Source: Streptomyces sp. S465 (GTDB taxonomy: Bacteria; Actinomycetota; Actinomycetes; Streptomycetales; Streptomycetaceae). Taken from it: a DNA stretch of 64,000 nt. The DNA lies in NCBI RefSeq assembly GCF_026898115.1, contig NZ_CP114036.1:9170001-9234000 (forward strand), read 5' to 3'. The notes beneath the pieces are model-generated. The model saw only the letters and a program-made list of their open reading frames with translations. It did not search any database and was not told the DNA's origin. Made by a program: the position numbers and the translations under genes. This document shows positions 9,373 to 18,100 of the stretch, in pieces. Positions within the stretch are counted from its first letter, which is position 1. Each line of letters begins with the position of its first letter.

Positions 9373-12300
9373 TCAGTCCAGGGCGGCCAGTTCCTCGACC
9401 GAGCACAGCACCTCGCCCGCCAGGGCGGCGGCCGTCGCGTCGTCAAGGCCGTCCACACGCCACTGGGTGTTCAGCCGCCAGCCGCCGTGCACGTCCGGAA
9501 CCGCCTCGACGGTCAGCTCGCGCGCCGTGGCGGGCGCCGGTACCCGCACCGACCGCACGGTCAGCCCAGGGGCGAACCGCCCGTGCGGCGGCCGCCGTTG
9601 GACGACGGACCACACCTGGAAGAACGGATGCCGGTCCCGCGGTGGCGCGAGTCGCCGCACCAGCTCGTCGAACGGGACGCGCCCGTGCGCCAGCCCCGTC
9701 ACCACGGTCCGCGCGACCTGGTCGAGCAGCGTGGCGTCCGGCGCGTCGCGCGCACCGCGCACCGGGACCACCAGCGGATTGACGAAGTACCCCACGACCG
9801 GCTCCAGTTCGGGCGCGAACCGGCCGTCCGTCACCGTGCCCACCGTGACATCGGCTGCGTCGAAGGTCCGGGCGAGGCCCCGGCCGACCGCCGCGACCAG
9901 CCCCGCCACCGCGGGGCCGCCGCGCAGCGCGGACGCCCGGGTGAGGCGCTCCACCGTGTCCCGGGGCACATACCCGGCCGACTCGGCGGCGGGTGCCTCG
10001 CCCTCGCTGGTGGGCGCGGGCAGCACGGGTGTCGGCAACTGGGCCAACTCCTCTTCCCAGAAGGGCAGTTCCGCCTCGATTCTGCGGGGGAGGTGGCGGT
10101 GTTCCCAGCGTGCGTAGTCGGGATAGCCAGGGGCCGGGGGCGGTCCGCCCTCCGGGCCGGACCCGGTGTGCCAGGAGTAGAACAGGCCGAGATCGCGCAG
10201 CAGCACCGACTCGGACCAGCCGTCGAAGGCGATGTGATGGAGGTGCAGGCACAACAGGTGCCGTGCCGGTCCCAGCTCACACAGCCGGGCCCGGATCGGA
10301 AGCTCCTCCTCCAGCCGGAACGGCAGCCGCCACCAGTCCTCGGTCACCGCCCGCGCGGCCTGTGCGGCCTCCGCGCCGACCGGACGCGCCACCGGCTCCA
10401 GCGGGATCCGGACGAGGGCGGCCGGCCGGACGCGCTGCTCGGGCAGCTCGTCCCGCCAGGGGTGGACCGTGCGCAACACCGGGTGACGGACGACGACGTC
10501 GTGCAGCGCGCGGTGCAGGGCTTCGGGGTCCAGGGGGCCGTCGAGGACGTAGGCGAGGACGAGCGCGTTGTCCGCGGCCCCCGGCGCGGCCCCCTCCGCC
10601 ATCCAGAACCGCTGCTGTGCGCGGGTCAGCGGCAGCGGGCCCGGGGCGGAGGCCGGCTCCGGCTCCAGGGGAACGCCGGTGTCGGCGGGCGGGGCGGTCG
10701 CGCCGTGCCCGCGCAGCGCGGCCACCGAGCGCAGCCGGTAGACGTCCGCGACGGTGATCCGCGCGCGGAGCAGACGGCTGCTGCGGGCGGCGAGGCGGAC
10801 CACGTCGAGGGAGGTCGCCCCGGCCGCGATGACGTCGTCGTCCTCCCCCAGCGCGGGAGCGCCGAGCAGCTCAGCCGCCGCCGTCAGCAGCCCCGGGACC
10901 TCTGGACCCGGACGGGCGGGCGCCGGACGGGCGGCGGTGAGCGTGTCGGTGATCAGGCGGGCCGCGGCGGCCCGGTCCGCCTTGCCGGTGGCGCCCAGCG
11001 GCAGCTGGGCGGTGTGGGTCAGCACGGCCGGGACCATCGCGTCCAGCAGCGTGCGCGCCGCGACGCTCCGCAACTCCTCGTCCGGCACCGGCGCACCGGA
11101 CACCGTCGTGTAGAGGACGGCCAGTTCGGGGCGGTCCGGAGCCGTCTCGGCCAGGACCGCGCAGCAGGACGCCACGTCCGGGTGGCGCTCCAGCACGGCC
11201 TCCACCTCACCGGGCTCGACGCGTACCCCCCGGACCTTGAACTGCTGGTCGGCACGGCCCCGGTAGCGCAGCAGCCCGTCCGCGTCCCGGGTGGCGAGGT
11301 CGCCGGTGCGGTAGTGCCGCACACCGTCCAGGGTCACGAAGCGCCGCGCGGTCTCCTCGGCGTCGCCCAGGTAGCCGAGGGACAGTCCGTCACCACTGAG
11401 GGCGATCTCGCCGTCCCCCGGGCCCGTACGGACCTCGCCCTCGGGGCCGAGCAGGACCACGCCGGTGCGGGGCACGGGGCGGCCGATGGGGATCTCGGTG
11501 CTGTCCGGGGCGACGTCGGACGGCCGGACCGGGTGACAGGTGGCGAAGATCGTGCTCTCCACGGGGCCGTAGCCGTTGACCAGCCGCAGCCCGGGAAAGC
11601 GATCGAGCAACTGGCGCGCGTGCCGCACGGAGACCCGCTCGCCGCCCACCAGCACCAGCCGTGCCGCCCCGACGAGCTCGGGAACCTCCTCCACGAGGAC
11701 GTTGAACAACGAACTGGTCAGCCACAAGGTGTTGACGCCGTGGCCGAGGGCCCGCCGCAGCCCGTCGGCGTCCAGGGCGGGCGCGCCCCGGTCCAACAGG
11801 ACCGCGCTGCCGCCGTTCAGCAGCGGCCCCCACAGTTCGAGCGAGAAGGCGTCCCAGGGCTGCGGCGCGGCCTGGAGGAACACCGTGTCCGAGTCGAGCG
11901 GGATCTCCGGGCAGCCCACCAGCGTGCGCACGGTGCCCCGGTGCGGGGACAGGACGCCCTTGGGGCGGCCCGTCGAGCCGGAGGTGTAGAACACACACGC
12001 CGTCTCGGTGCCGTCGCTGTGGGGCGGCGGTGGCGGTCCGTCGGCCCCGGACACCAGGGCGGTCCAGGCGACCACCGGGGACCCGCCCACCTCCGTGCCC
12101 GGCCGGTCCCCGACGACGAGCGGTGCTCCGCAGCGCCGTACCGCGTCCGCCGTGCGCTCGTGCGGCCAGGCCGGGTCCATGGCGATGTAGGCGGCGCCCG
12201 CGGTCAGCACGCCGAGCAGCACGGCCACGAACTCGGGCGAACGGGCCATCAGCACGGGCACGTACCCGCCAGGACCGACGCCACGGGCCCGTAGCCCGGC

Positions 12301-12474
12301 GGCGACGGAGCCGGCCAGCCCGGTCAGCTCGCCGTACCGCAGCGTCTCCGCACCCTGCCGTACCGCGAGGGCCCCGGGGTCGCGCTCGGCGTGCCGGGCC
12401 ACGACCCGTTCGATGCGCTCGCCGTGGACGTAGGGGGAGTCCTCGGCCGCGAGAGCGCGGGCAGGCGCGTTCAC
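9373..12474 (-). CDS. NRPS protein: A - PCP - C, valine-like adenylation code
   Basis: A 1033-residue NRPS protein, last gene of the leftward operon. GTG at 12474 overlaps the preceding stop (GTGA), which fixes the start. Residues 1-500 are an adenylation domain (YTSGSTGRPKG, NGYGPVE, YRTGDL, GKADR). The by-eye code D-A-L-W-L-G-G-I-F-K differs from the familiar valine code D-A-F-W-L-G-G-T-F-K at two positions, so an aliphatic residue is likely. The carrier domain has AAGATSLDVV (Ser near 552), a less usual GATS instead of GGxS. The condensation domain (about 610-1033) has LHHIAFDGW near residue 745. Ending in a C domain means the acceptor must sit on another protein, for example the PCP that opens the largest NRPS or the discrete PCP. 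Confidence 0.9.
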   Translation of the reverse strand: MNAPARALAAEDSPYVHGERIERVVARHAERDPGALAVRQGAETLRYGELTGLAGSVAAGLRARGVGPGGYVPVLMARSPEFVAVLLGVLTAGAAYIAMDPAWPHERTADAVRRCGAPLVVGDRPGTEVGGSPVVAWTALVSGADGPPPPPHSDGTETACVFYTSGSTGRPKGVLSPHRGTVRTLVGCPEIPLDSDTVFLQAAPQPWDAFSLELWGPLLNGGSAVLLDRGAPALDADGLRRALGHGVNTLWLTSSLFNVLVEEVPELVGAARLVLVGGERVSVRHARQLLDRFPGLRLVNGYGPVESTIFATCHPVRPSDVAPDSTEIPIGRPVPRTGVVLLGPEGEVRTGPGDGEIALSGDGLSLGYLGDAEETARRFVTLDGVRHYRTGDLATRDADGLLRYRGRADQQFKVRGVRVEPGEVEAVLERHPDVASCCAVLAETAPDRPELAVLYTTVSGAPVPDEELRSVAARTLLDAMVPAVLTHTAQLPLGATGKADRAAAARLITDTLTAARPAPARPGPEVPGLLTAAAELLGAPALGEDDDVIAAGATSLDVVRLAARSSRLLRARITVADVYRLRSVAALRGHGATAPPADTGVPLEPEPASAPGPLPLTRAQQRFWMAEGAAPGAADNALVLAYVLDGPLDPEALHRALHDVVVRHPVLRTVHPWRDELPEQRVRPAALVRIPLEPVARPVGAEAAQAARAVTEDWWRLPFRLEEELPIRARLCELGPARHLLCLHLHHIAFDGWSESVLLRDLGLFYSWHTGSGPEGGPPPAPGYPDYARWEHRHLPRRIEAELPFWEEELAQLPTPVLPAPTSEGEAPAAESAGYVPRDTVERLTRASALRGGPAVAGLVAAVGRGLARTFDAADVTVGTVTDGRFAPELEPVVGYFVNPLVVPVRGARDAPDATLLDQVARTVVTGLAHGRVPFDELVRRLAPPRDRHPFFQVWSVVQRRPPHGRFAPGLTVRSVRVPAPATARELTVEAVPDVHGGWRLNTQWRVDGLDDATAAALAGEVLCSVEELAALD

Positions 12475-14264
12475 CGTGCCGCGCCTTCGGTCGCGGTCGC
12501 GTCCACCAGCGCGGCCAGGTCGGCGAGGACGGACGTGCGGACCAGCGAACGGTATTCCAGGGTGACTCCCCGCTCCCGCTCGATGCGGCGCTGCATACGG
12601 AAGGCGAGCAGCGAGTGGCCGCCGAGGGCGAAGAAGTCGTCCCGGACACCGACCTCCTCCACGCCGAGCAGGGACCGCCACAGCCCGACCAGATAGCGCT
12701 CGGTGTCTGTCGCCGGGACGGCGTCCTGCCGGCCCGCTTCCCGGGTCAGCAGGGCGCGCAGGGCCGCCGTGTCGCGCTTGCCGTGGTGGGTGGCCGGGAT
12801 CTCCGGCAGCACCACGATACGGCTGGGGACCAGGTAGTGCGGCAGCCGCTCCCGGGCGAAGTCGAGGAGAGCGTTCACCGGAACGGGTTCGTCGAGCACG
12901 GCGAAGGCCACCAGATGGCGGTCCTCGCCCTCACCGGAGGCGAGGACGACCGCGTCGTGCACGAGCGGGTGGTGCCGCAGCGAGCGGGCCACCTCGGCGG
13001 GCTCCACGCGGTAGCCGCGGATCTTGACCTGATCGTCGGCCCGGCCCAGGAACTCCAGTACCCCGTCCGCTCGGCGACGGGCCAGATCGCCGGTGCGGTA
13101 GACGCGTCGGGGGCCGTCCGGGAGCGGGCTTGGCACGAACGCGCGCTCGGTGCGGTCCGGGCGGTCGGGGACGGACAGATAGCCGCGGCCCACACCGGGC
13201 CCGCCGATGTGGATCTCGCCTGCCGCACCCGGCGCGACCGGCCGCCGGTCCGGGCCGAGCAGATGCACCGTCACCCCGTCCAGCGGACGCCCGATGGGAA
13301 TGCTCTCCGCGCGGGTGTCGTCGAGGGTGACGCGGTGCGCGGTGCAGGCGGTGGTGGTCTCGGCCGGCCCGTACAGGTTGAACAGCTCCCCGCGGAACGC
13401 GCCCGACAGCAACCGCGCACAGGCGGCGGGCCGTAGGACATCCCCGCCGACGTGGAGGAGGCGCAGTGGCGCGAAGGCGTCCCGGTCCTCCCGCACCACC
13501 TGGTTGACGACCATGGTGGGCACCAGCATGGCGGTGACGCCGCGCCGCTCCAGCGCGGCCCGGAAGCCCGCCGCGAGCAGATCGGGCACCGGCGGCAGGA
13601 CGACGACCTGCCCGCCGCGCGCCAGCGTCGCCCACATCTCGAAGTGGAAGGCGTCGAACGACAGGCTGGAGATCTGCCCGGTGCGGTCCTCGGGCCGCAG
13701 CGGCGGAAGGGCCGGATTCACGGCGAAGGAGACGATGTTGCGGTGTTCCAGGACGACCGCCTTGGGCGTGCCGGAGGACCCCGAGGTGAACAGCACACTG
13801 GCCGCGCCGTCCGGACGGGCCAGGTCGCCGGGGCCGGGCCCGGAGCCGTCCGCCGGTGGCACCGGCAGTTCCAGGGTGTCCAGGGGGAGACCGCCGAGTG
13901 CCGCGCCAGGACCCGGCCGGGTGAGAACGACCCGCACGCCGCTGTGCGTCAGCATCAGATCGCGGCGGGCGTCCGGGTAGCGGGTGTCGACGGCCACATA
14001 GGCGGCGCCCGCTTTGAGGATCCCGAGGATCGCGGCGAACACCTCGGCACCGCGGTCGAGATGGAGTCCGACCCGGTCCTCGGGCCGCACCCCGCGGGCC
14101 CGCAGCGCGGAGGCGACGTCATCGGAGCGGGCGTCCAACTCGGCGTAGCTGAACGAGGCGTGGTCGTCGGTCACGGCGGTCAGGTGCGGGAAGCGGCTGA
14201 CGCTGCGGGCGAAGAGCCCGGTCAGGGTGGTCGGGTCCGGGGCGGGGCGGGGCGTGCTCGGCAT
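12471..14264 (-). CDS. NRPS protein: A - PCP
   Basis: A 597-residue two-domain protein: adenylation domain (residues 1-500; FTSGSSGTPKAV, NLYGPAE, YRTGDL, and a GKRD lysine in place of the usual GKxDR) and carrier domain (DDFFALGGHSLL, Ser near 550). The by-eye code D-A-F-M-H-G-L-T-A-K starts with the alpha-amino-acid Asp, but I do not recognise it. Without its own condensation domain it must hand its aminoacyl group to another protein: either to the C domain of the next gene or by loading the N-terminal PCP of the largest NRPS. It lies 27 bases after the free-standing hydrolase gene and overlaps the next gene by GTGA. Confidence 0.9.
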   Translation of the reverse strand: MPSTPRPAPDPTTLTGLFARSVSRFPHLTAVTDDHASFSYAELDARSDDVASALRARGVRPEDRVGLHLDRGAEVFAAILGILKAGAAYVAVDTRYPDARRDLMLTHSGVRVVLTRPGPGAALGGLPLDTLELPVPPADGSGPGPGDLARPDGAASVLFTSGSSGTPKAVVLEHRNIVSFAVNPALPPLRPEDRTGQISSLSFDAFHFEMWATLARGGQVVVLPPVPDLLAAGFRAALERRGVTAMLVPTMVVNQVVREDRDAFAPLRLLHVGGDVLRPAACARLLSGAFRGELFNLYGPAETTTACTAHRVTLDDTRAESIPIGRPLDGVTVHLLGPDRRPVAPGAAGEIHIGGPGVGRGYLSVPDRPDRTERAFVPSPLPDGPRRVYRTGDLARRRADGVLEFLGRADDQVKIRGYRVEPAEVARSLRHHPLVHDAVVLASGEGEDRHLVAFAVLDEPVPVNALLDFARERLPHYLVPSRIVVLPEIPATHHGKRDTAALRALLTREAGRQDAVPATDTERYLVGLWRSLLGVEEVGVRDDFFALGGHSLLAFRMQRRIERERGVTLEYRSLVRTSVLADLAALVDATATEGAAR

Positions 14265-14291
14265 CGTGGTCTCCCGGTGGGGGCGGGCTTG

Positions 14292-15071
14292 TCAGCGTCC
14301 GGTGGTGTCGCGCAGGAAGGCGAGGACGGTCTCCCGGGCCCGCGCGGTGCCCGGCAGCCCGGCGCGGTCGGCGTCGACGGCCTCCGTGCGGGTGGCCGCA
14401 CTGCCCGGCCAGTCCGCGCGGAACGGGTGGTCGCGGGAGACCAGGTGCAGCACCTCGCCGCCCCACGCGGGGGCGGTGCAGTTGTGCGCGGCGACGAGAT
14501 GGGTGAGCCAGGAGACGTAGTGGTCCACCACGGGTGCGGCGGCCTCTTCGAGTTCCCGCTCCTCCGCTCCGTCCTCGGCGAGGGTCTCCATGACCCGGCG
14601 CAGCATCGCGTCGCGGAGCGTGGCGATGACGTACGACGGCCGGTCGCGCAGGGTGCCGGGGTCGAGAAGCGCCTCCAGTGCGCCAGGCCCCGGCAGGGGC
14701 CCGCCCGCGCCGGCACCGAAGACCTCGAACACCGCCCGGCACTCCTCCGCCACGGACGCGGCGGTGCAGGGCGTGCTGTCGACGAGGACCACCGGCAGGA
14801 CCACCCCGTGGTCCGCGGCGAGCCGTCCCGCCACCTCCTGCGCGAGGTGCCCCGCCATGCAGTAGCCGAGGACCCCGGCCAGCCGGTCCGGTTCGGCGCC
14901 GGACGCCTTGATGAGCGCCGCGGTGTGGGCGCCGGCGTCCGGCTCGTCCGGGCTGTGGAGCTGGATCGGGTACCGCACATCGAATCCGTGCTCCTCCAGG
15001 CGCAGGTCGAGAAGGCGTCCGGAGTCGCGCCTGCCGGGATAGTCGATCGCGATGAGCTGGCGGTCTGCCAT
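14292..15071 (-). CDS. Free-standing alpha/beta-hydrolase or thioesterase with Cys nucleophile elbow
   Basis: A 259-residue alpha/beta-hydrolase-like protein placed between two NRPS genes. An early AIDYPGRR segment and the later nucleophile elbow LGYCMAGHLA place it in the thioesterase/hydrolase family, but the nucleophile position holds cysteine, not serine. A strand VVLVDSTPC follows. I see no standard GGH-type catalytic histidine near the C-terminus; DHPF in VSRDHPF is a possible substitute. It may hydrolyse misprimed carriers (type II thioesterase), release product, or have lost classical activity. Cys thioesterases occur in some NRPS systems that form strained or amide products, so the change may be functional. 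Confidence 0.7.
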   Translation of the reverse strand: MADRQLIAIDYPGRRDSGRLLDLRLEEHGFDVRYPIQLHSPDEPDAGAHTAALIKASGAEPDRLAGVLGYCMAGHLAQEVAGRLAADHGVVLPVVLVDSTPCTAASVAEECRAVFEVFGAGAGGPLPGPGALEALLDPGTLRDRPSYVIATLRDAMLRRVMETLAEDGAEERELEEAAAPVVDHYVSWLTHLVAAHNCTAPAWGGEVLHLVSRDHPFRADWPGSAATRTEAVDADRAGLPGTARARETVLAFLRDTTGR

Positions 15072-15128
15072 CGGAGGGGAACCTTCCGTCGGCGCGGCGG
15101 CCGGGCGCGCCGCGCGGGGGCACGGGGG

Positions 15129-18100
15129 TCAGCCGGTCGCCCGCAGCCGGGCGGACAACAGGCGCAGGAGCGCGGCGGCCTGGGCGCGCAGGTAGAAGTG
15201 GCCGCCGGGGAACGTCTCGAAGGCCACGGGCGCGGAGCTGAGTTCGGCCCAGGCGGCCGTCCGCTCCGGGGCGAGGGTCGGGTCGTCGCGACCGGTGCAC
15301 ACCGTGATCGGCACGGTGAGCGGGGGCCGGGGCGGACAGGTGTAGGTCTCGGTCACCGCCGCGTCCGCCCGCAGCACCGGCAGCAGCGTCTGGAGCAGCT
15401 CGGGGGAGTCGAGCACGTCCGGCGGCGTGCCGCCGAGGCCGCGCAGGGCGCTGCGCAGGGCCTCGTCGTCCAGGGTGTGGGCGGGCCGTGCGGTCAGGGC
15501 GCGACGGTGCGGGGCGTCGAGGCCGGAGACGAACAGGGCCCGCGGCCGGTGCCCGCGAGCGGTGAGCGCGTGGCTCAGCTCGAACGCGAGCAGGGCTCCC
15601 ATGCTGTGCCCGAAGAGCCCGAAGGGCCGGTCGGCGAACGCGGGCAGGACGTCGGCCAGTTCCTCCGCGAGTTCCCGCGCGTCGTGGCGGGCCGGTTCCA
15701 TGAGACGGGTCTCCCGGCCCGGAAGGTGGACCGGGACCACCTCGACGTCCGCCGGGGCGAGCGCCCGCCAGTCACGGTAGGCGGAGGCGCCCCCGCCGGC
15801 GTGCGGCAGGCAGAAGAGCAGCGCCCCCCGCCCGCCCGACGGTTCCGCCGTACCGAACCACCGCTGGGCCGGGGTCCGCACCGGCGCGTGCGCGGGCCGG
15901 GCGGCATCCGTGCCGGTGAGCGCGGCGCGGAGTCCTTCGGGAGTGGGCCGCTCGAACAGGGCGCGCAGCGGCAGCGCGACGCCGAACGCGGCGCGCACCC
16001 GGGCGACCAGCCGGGTGGCGAGCAGCGAATGGCCGCCGAGGGCGAAGAAGTCGTCGTACCGGCCCACCCGAGGAAGGCCCAGCAGCTCCGCGAACAAGGC
16101 GCACAGCCGCGTCTCCTCGGCATCCCGCGGCGGGACGTAACCGTCACTCTCCGGCACCGGCGCGGGCGGCAGCGCGGCGCGGTCCACCTTGCCGTTGGCC
16201 GACAGCGGCAAGGCGTCGAGCGGGACGACGGCGGCGGGCACCATGGCGGACGGCAGCCGCCCGGCCAGCGCCGACCGCACGGCGTGCGGGTCGACCTCAC
16301 CCGCCACGTACGCCACCAGCCGGGCCCCGCCCGGCCCGGAGCGGTCCGCGATCACCACCGCGTCCCGCACCCCGCTCAGGGTGCGTACGGCCGCCTCGAC
16401 CTCGCCCGGCTCGATCCGCTGCCCACGGATCTTGACCTGGTGGTCACGGCGGCCGAGGAACTCCAACTGCCCGTCCCGCAGATACCGCACCACATCGCCG
16501 GTGCGGTACATCCGGGCACCCGGCACGTCATGGAACGGGTCGGGCGGGAACGCGGCGGCGGTACGCCGGGGATCGCCGAGGTAGCCCAGCCCCACCCCCA
16601 TTCCCCCGACGTACAGCTCGCCCGGCACACCCACCGGGACCGGTTCGCACTCCTCGTCGAGGACGTAGAGCCGGGTGTTGCGCAGCGGCCGTCCGATCGG
16701 CACCCGGGCTCCGGCGAGCGGGGTGTCCTGGGCCAGGACGGCCTGAGCGACGTCGTCGGAACATTCGGCCGGACCGTAGGCGTTGACCAGCGGCACCCTG
16801 GGGAAGCGGGCGAACCAGCGCCTGCACAGATCCGGTGGCAGCGCCTCCCCGGTCACCATCAGCCGGCGCAGCCGGTCCGGGTCCGGCGCGGAACCGAGGA
16901 CGTCCCAGGCGTCGAGCGCGGCCCGCAGCAGCGACGGCACGACCTCCAGGAAGGTCGCCCCCTCCCGGGCGGCGGTCTCGAACAACTCCACCGGATCGGA
17001 GGCGATCGCGTCCGCCACCACCAGGCTGCGGCCACCCACCACGAAGGCCACGAGGGTCTGCCAGACGGACACGTCGAAGGCCAGCCCCGCGTTCTGGACG
17101 ACGGTGTCCGCCGCCGTCAGGCCCAACTCCTCGATCTCGGCGAGGAGATGGTTGTGCATCCCGAGCCGGTGGACGACGGCACCCTTGGGAACCCCGGTGG
17201 AGCCGGAGGTGTGGATGACGTAGGCGGGGCTGTCGCCGTCGAACGCCGTCGGAAGCGGGCCCCCGGCCGGTGCGTCGGCCGGGTAGGGGCTGACGACGGT
17301 CAGTGGCCGTTCCGCCGCCTCGATGAGCCGGTGCGCCCGTGCGGTCGCGGCGGGTTCGGCCACCAGGAAGCGGGCGCCGCTGCGGGAGGCGATCCCGGCG
17401 GCCCGCGGCAACGGCATCGCCACATCCACCGGAACGAACGCCGCGCCCGTCGCGAGGATGCCGAGCACGGCCGTCGTCACGGCCGCACCGCGATCGCCGA
17501 GGACGAGCACCAGGTCGCCGGACCCCACCCCGCGTCCCGCGAGATCCCGGCGCAGTGCGTCGGCGCGCTGCCACAACCGGCGGTACGTCAGGGACGTCGT
17601 CCGGTCCGTCAGGGCGACGGCGTCCGGAGTGACCTCGGCGAAGTGGCGCAGCCGCGTCACGACATCGGCGGTGGTGTTCTCGCGGTCGGTGGCGTTCCAG
17701 GTGACGAGCAGCTTCTCGCGATCCGCTGCCGGGACGCGCAGCAGGGTGGACAGCCGGGCCCCGGGCCGGTGTGCGGCGCCCTCGCACAGGTGGACGTACT
17801 CGTCGAGGACGGCCCGCGCGGTCTCCGGGTCGAAGAGATCGGTGGCGTACTCCAGGACGACCTCCAGGCCGTCCCCCTCCGCCACGGTCAGCGTGAGATC
17901 GAATTTGGCGCTGCCGGACTCCAGCGTGAGGAGTTCCACGGTGGTGTCCCCCAGCCGGGTGGGAGGCGGAGGTGTGTTCTGGAGGGTGAACATGGCCTGG
18001 AAGAGCGGGTTCCGGGACAGGTCGCGTTCCGGTGCGAGCACCTCCACCAGCCGCTCGAAGGGCACGTCCTGATGATCGAAGGCGGCGAGGGCGGTGCGCG

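Noticed and set aside
9364..12294. A 976-codon open frame on the plus strand opposite the A-PCP-C NRPS gene
   Set aside because: Its protein is rich in Arg, Gly, His and Pro without any domain; it mirrors a well-conserved NRPS gene and is a normal by-product of high G+C codon use.
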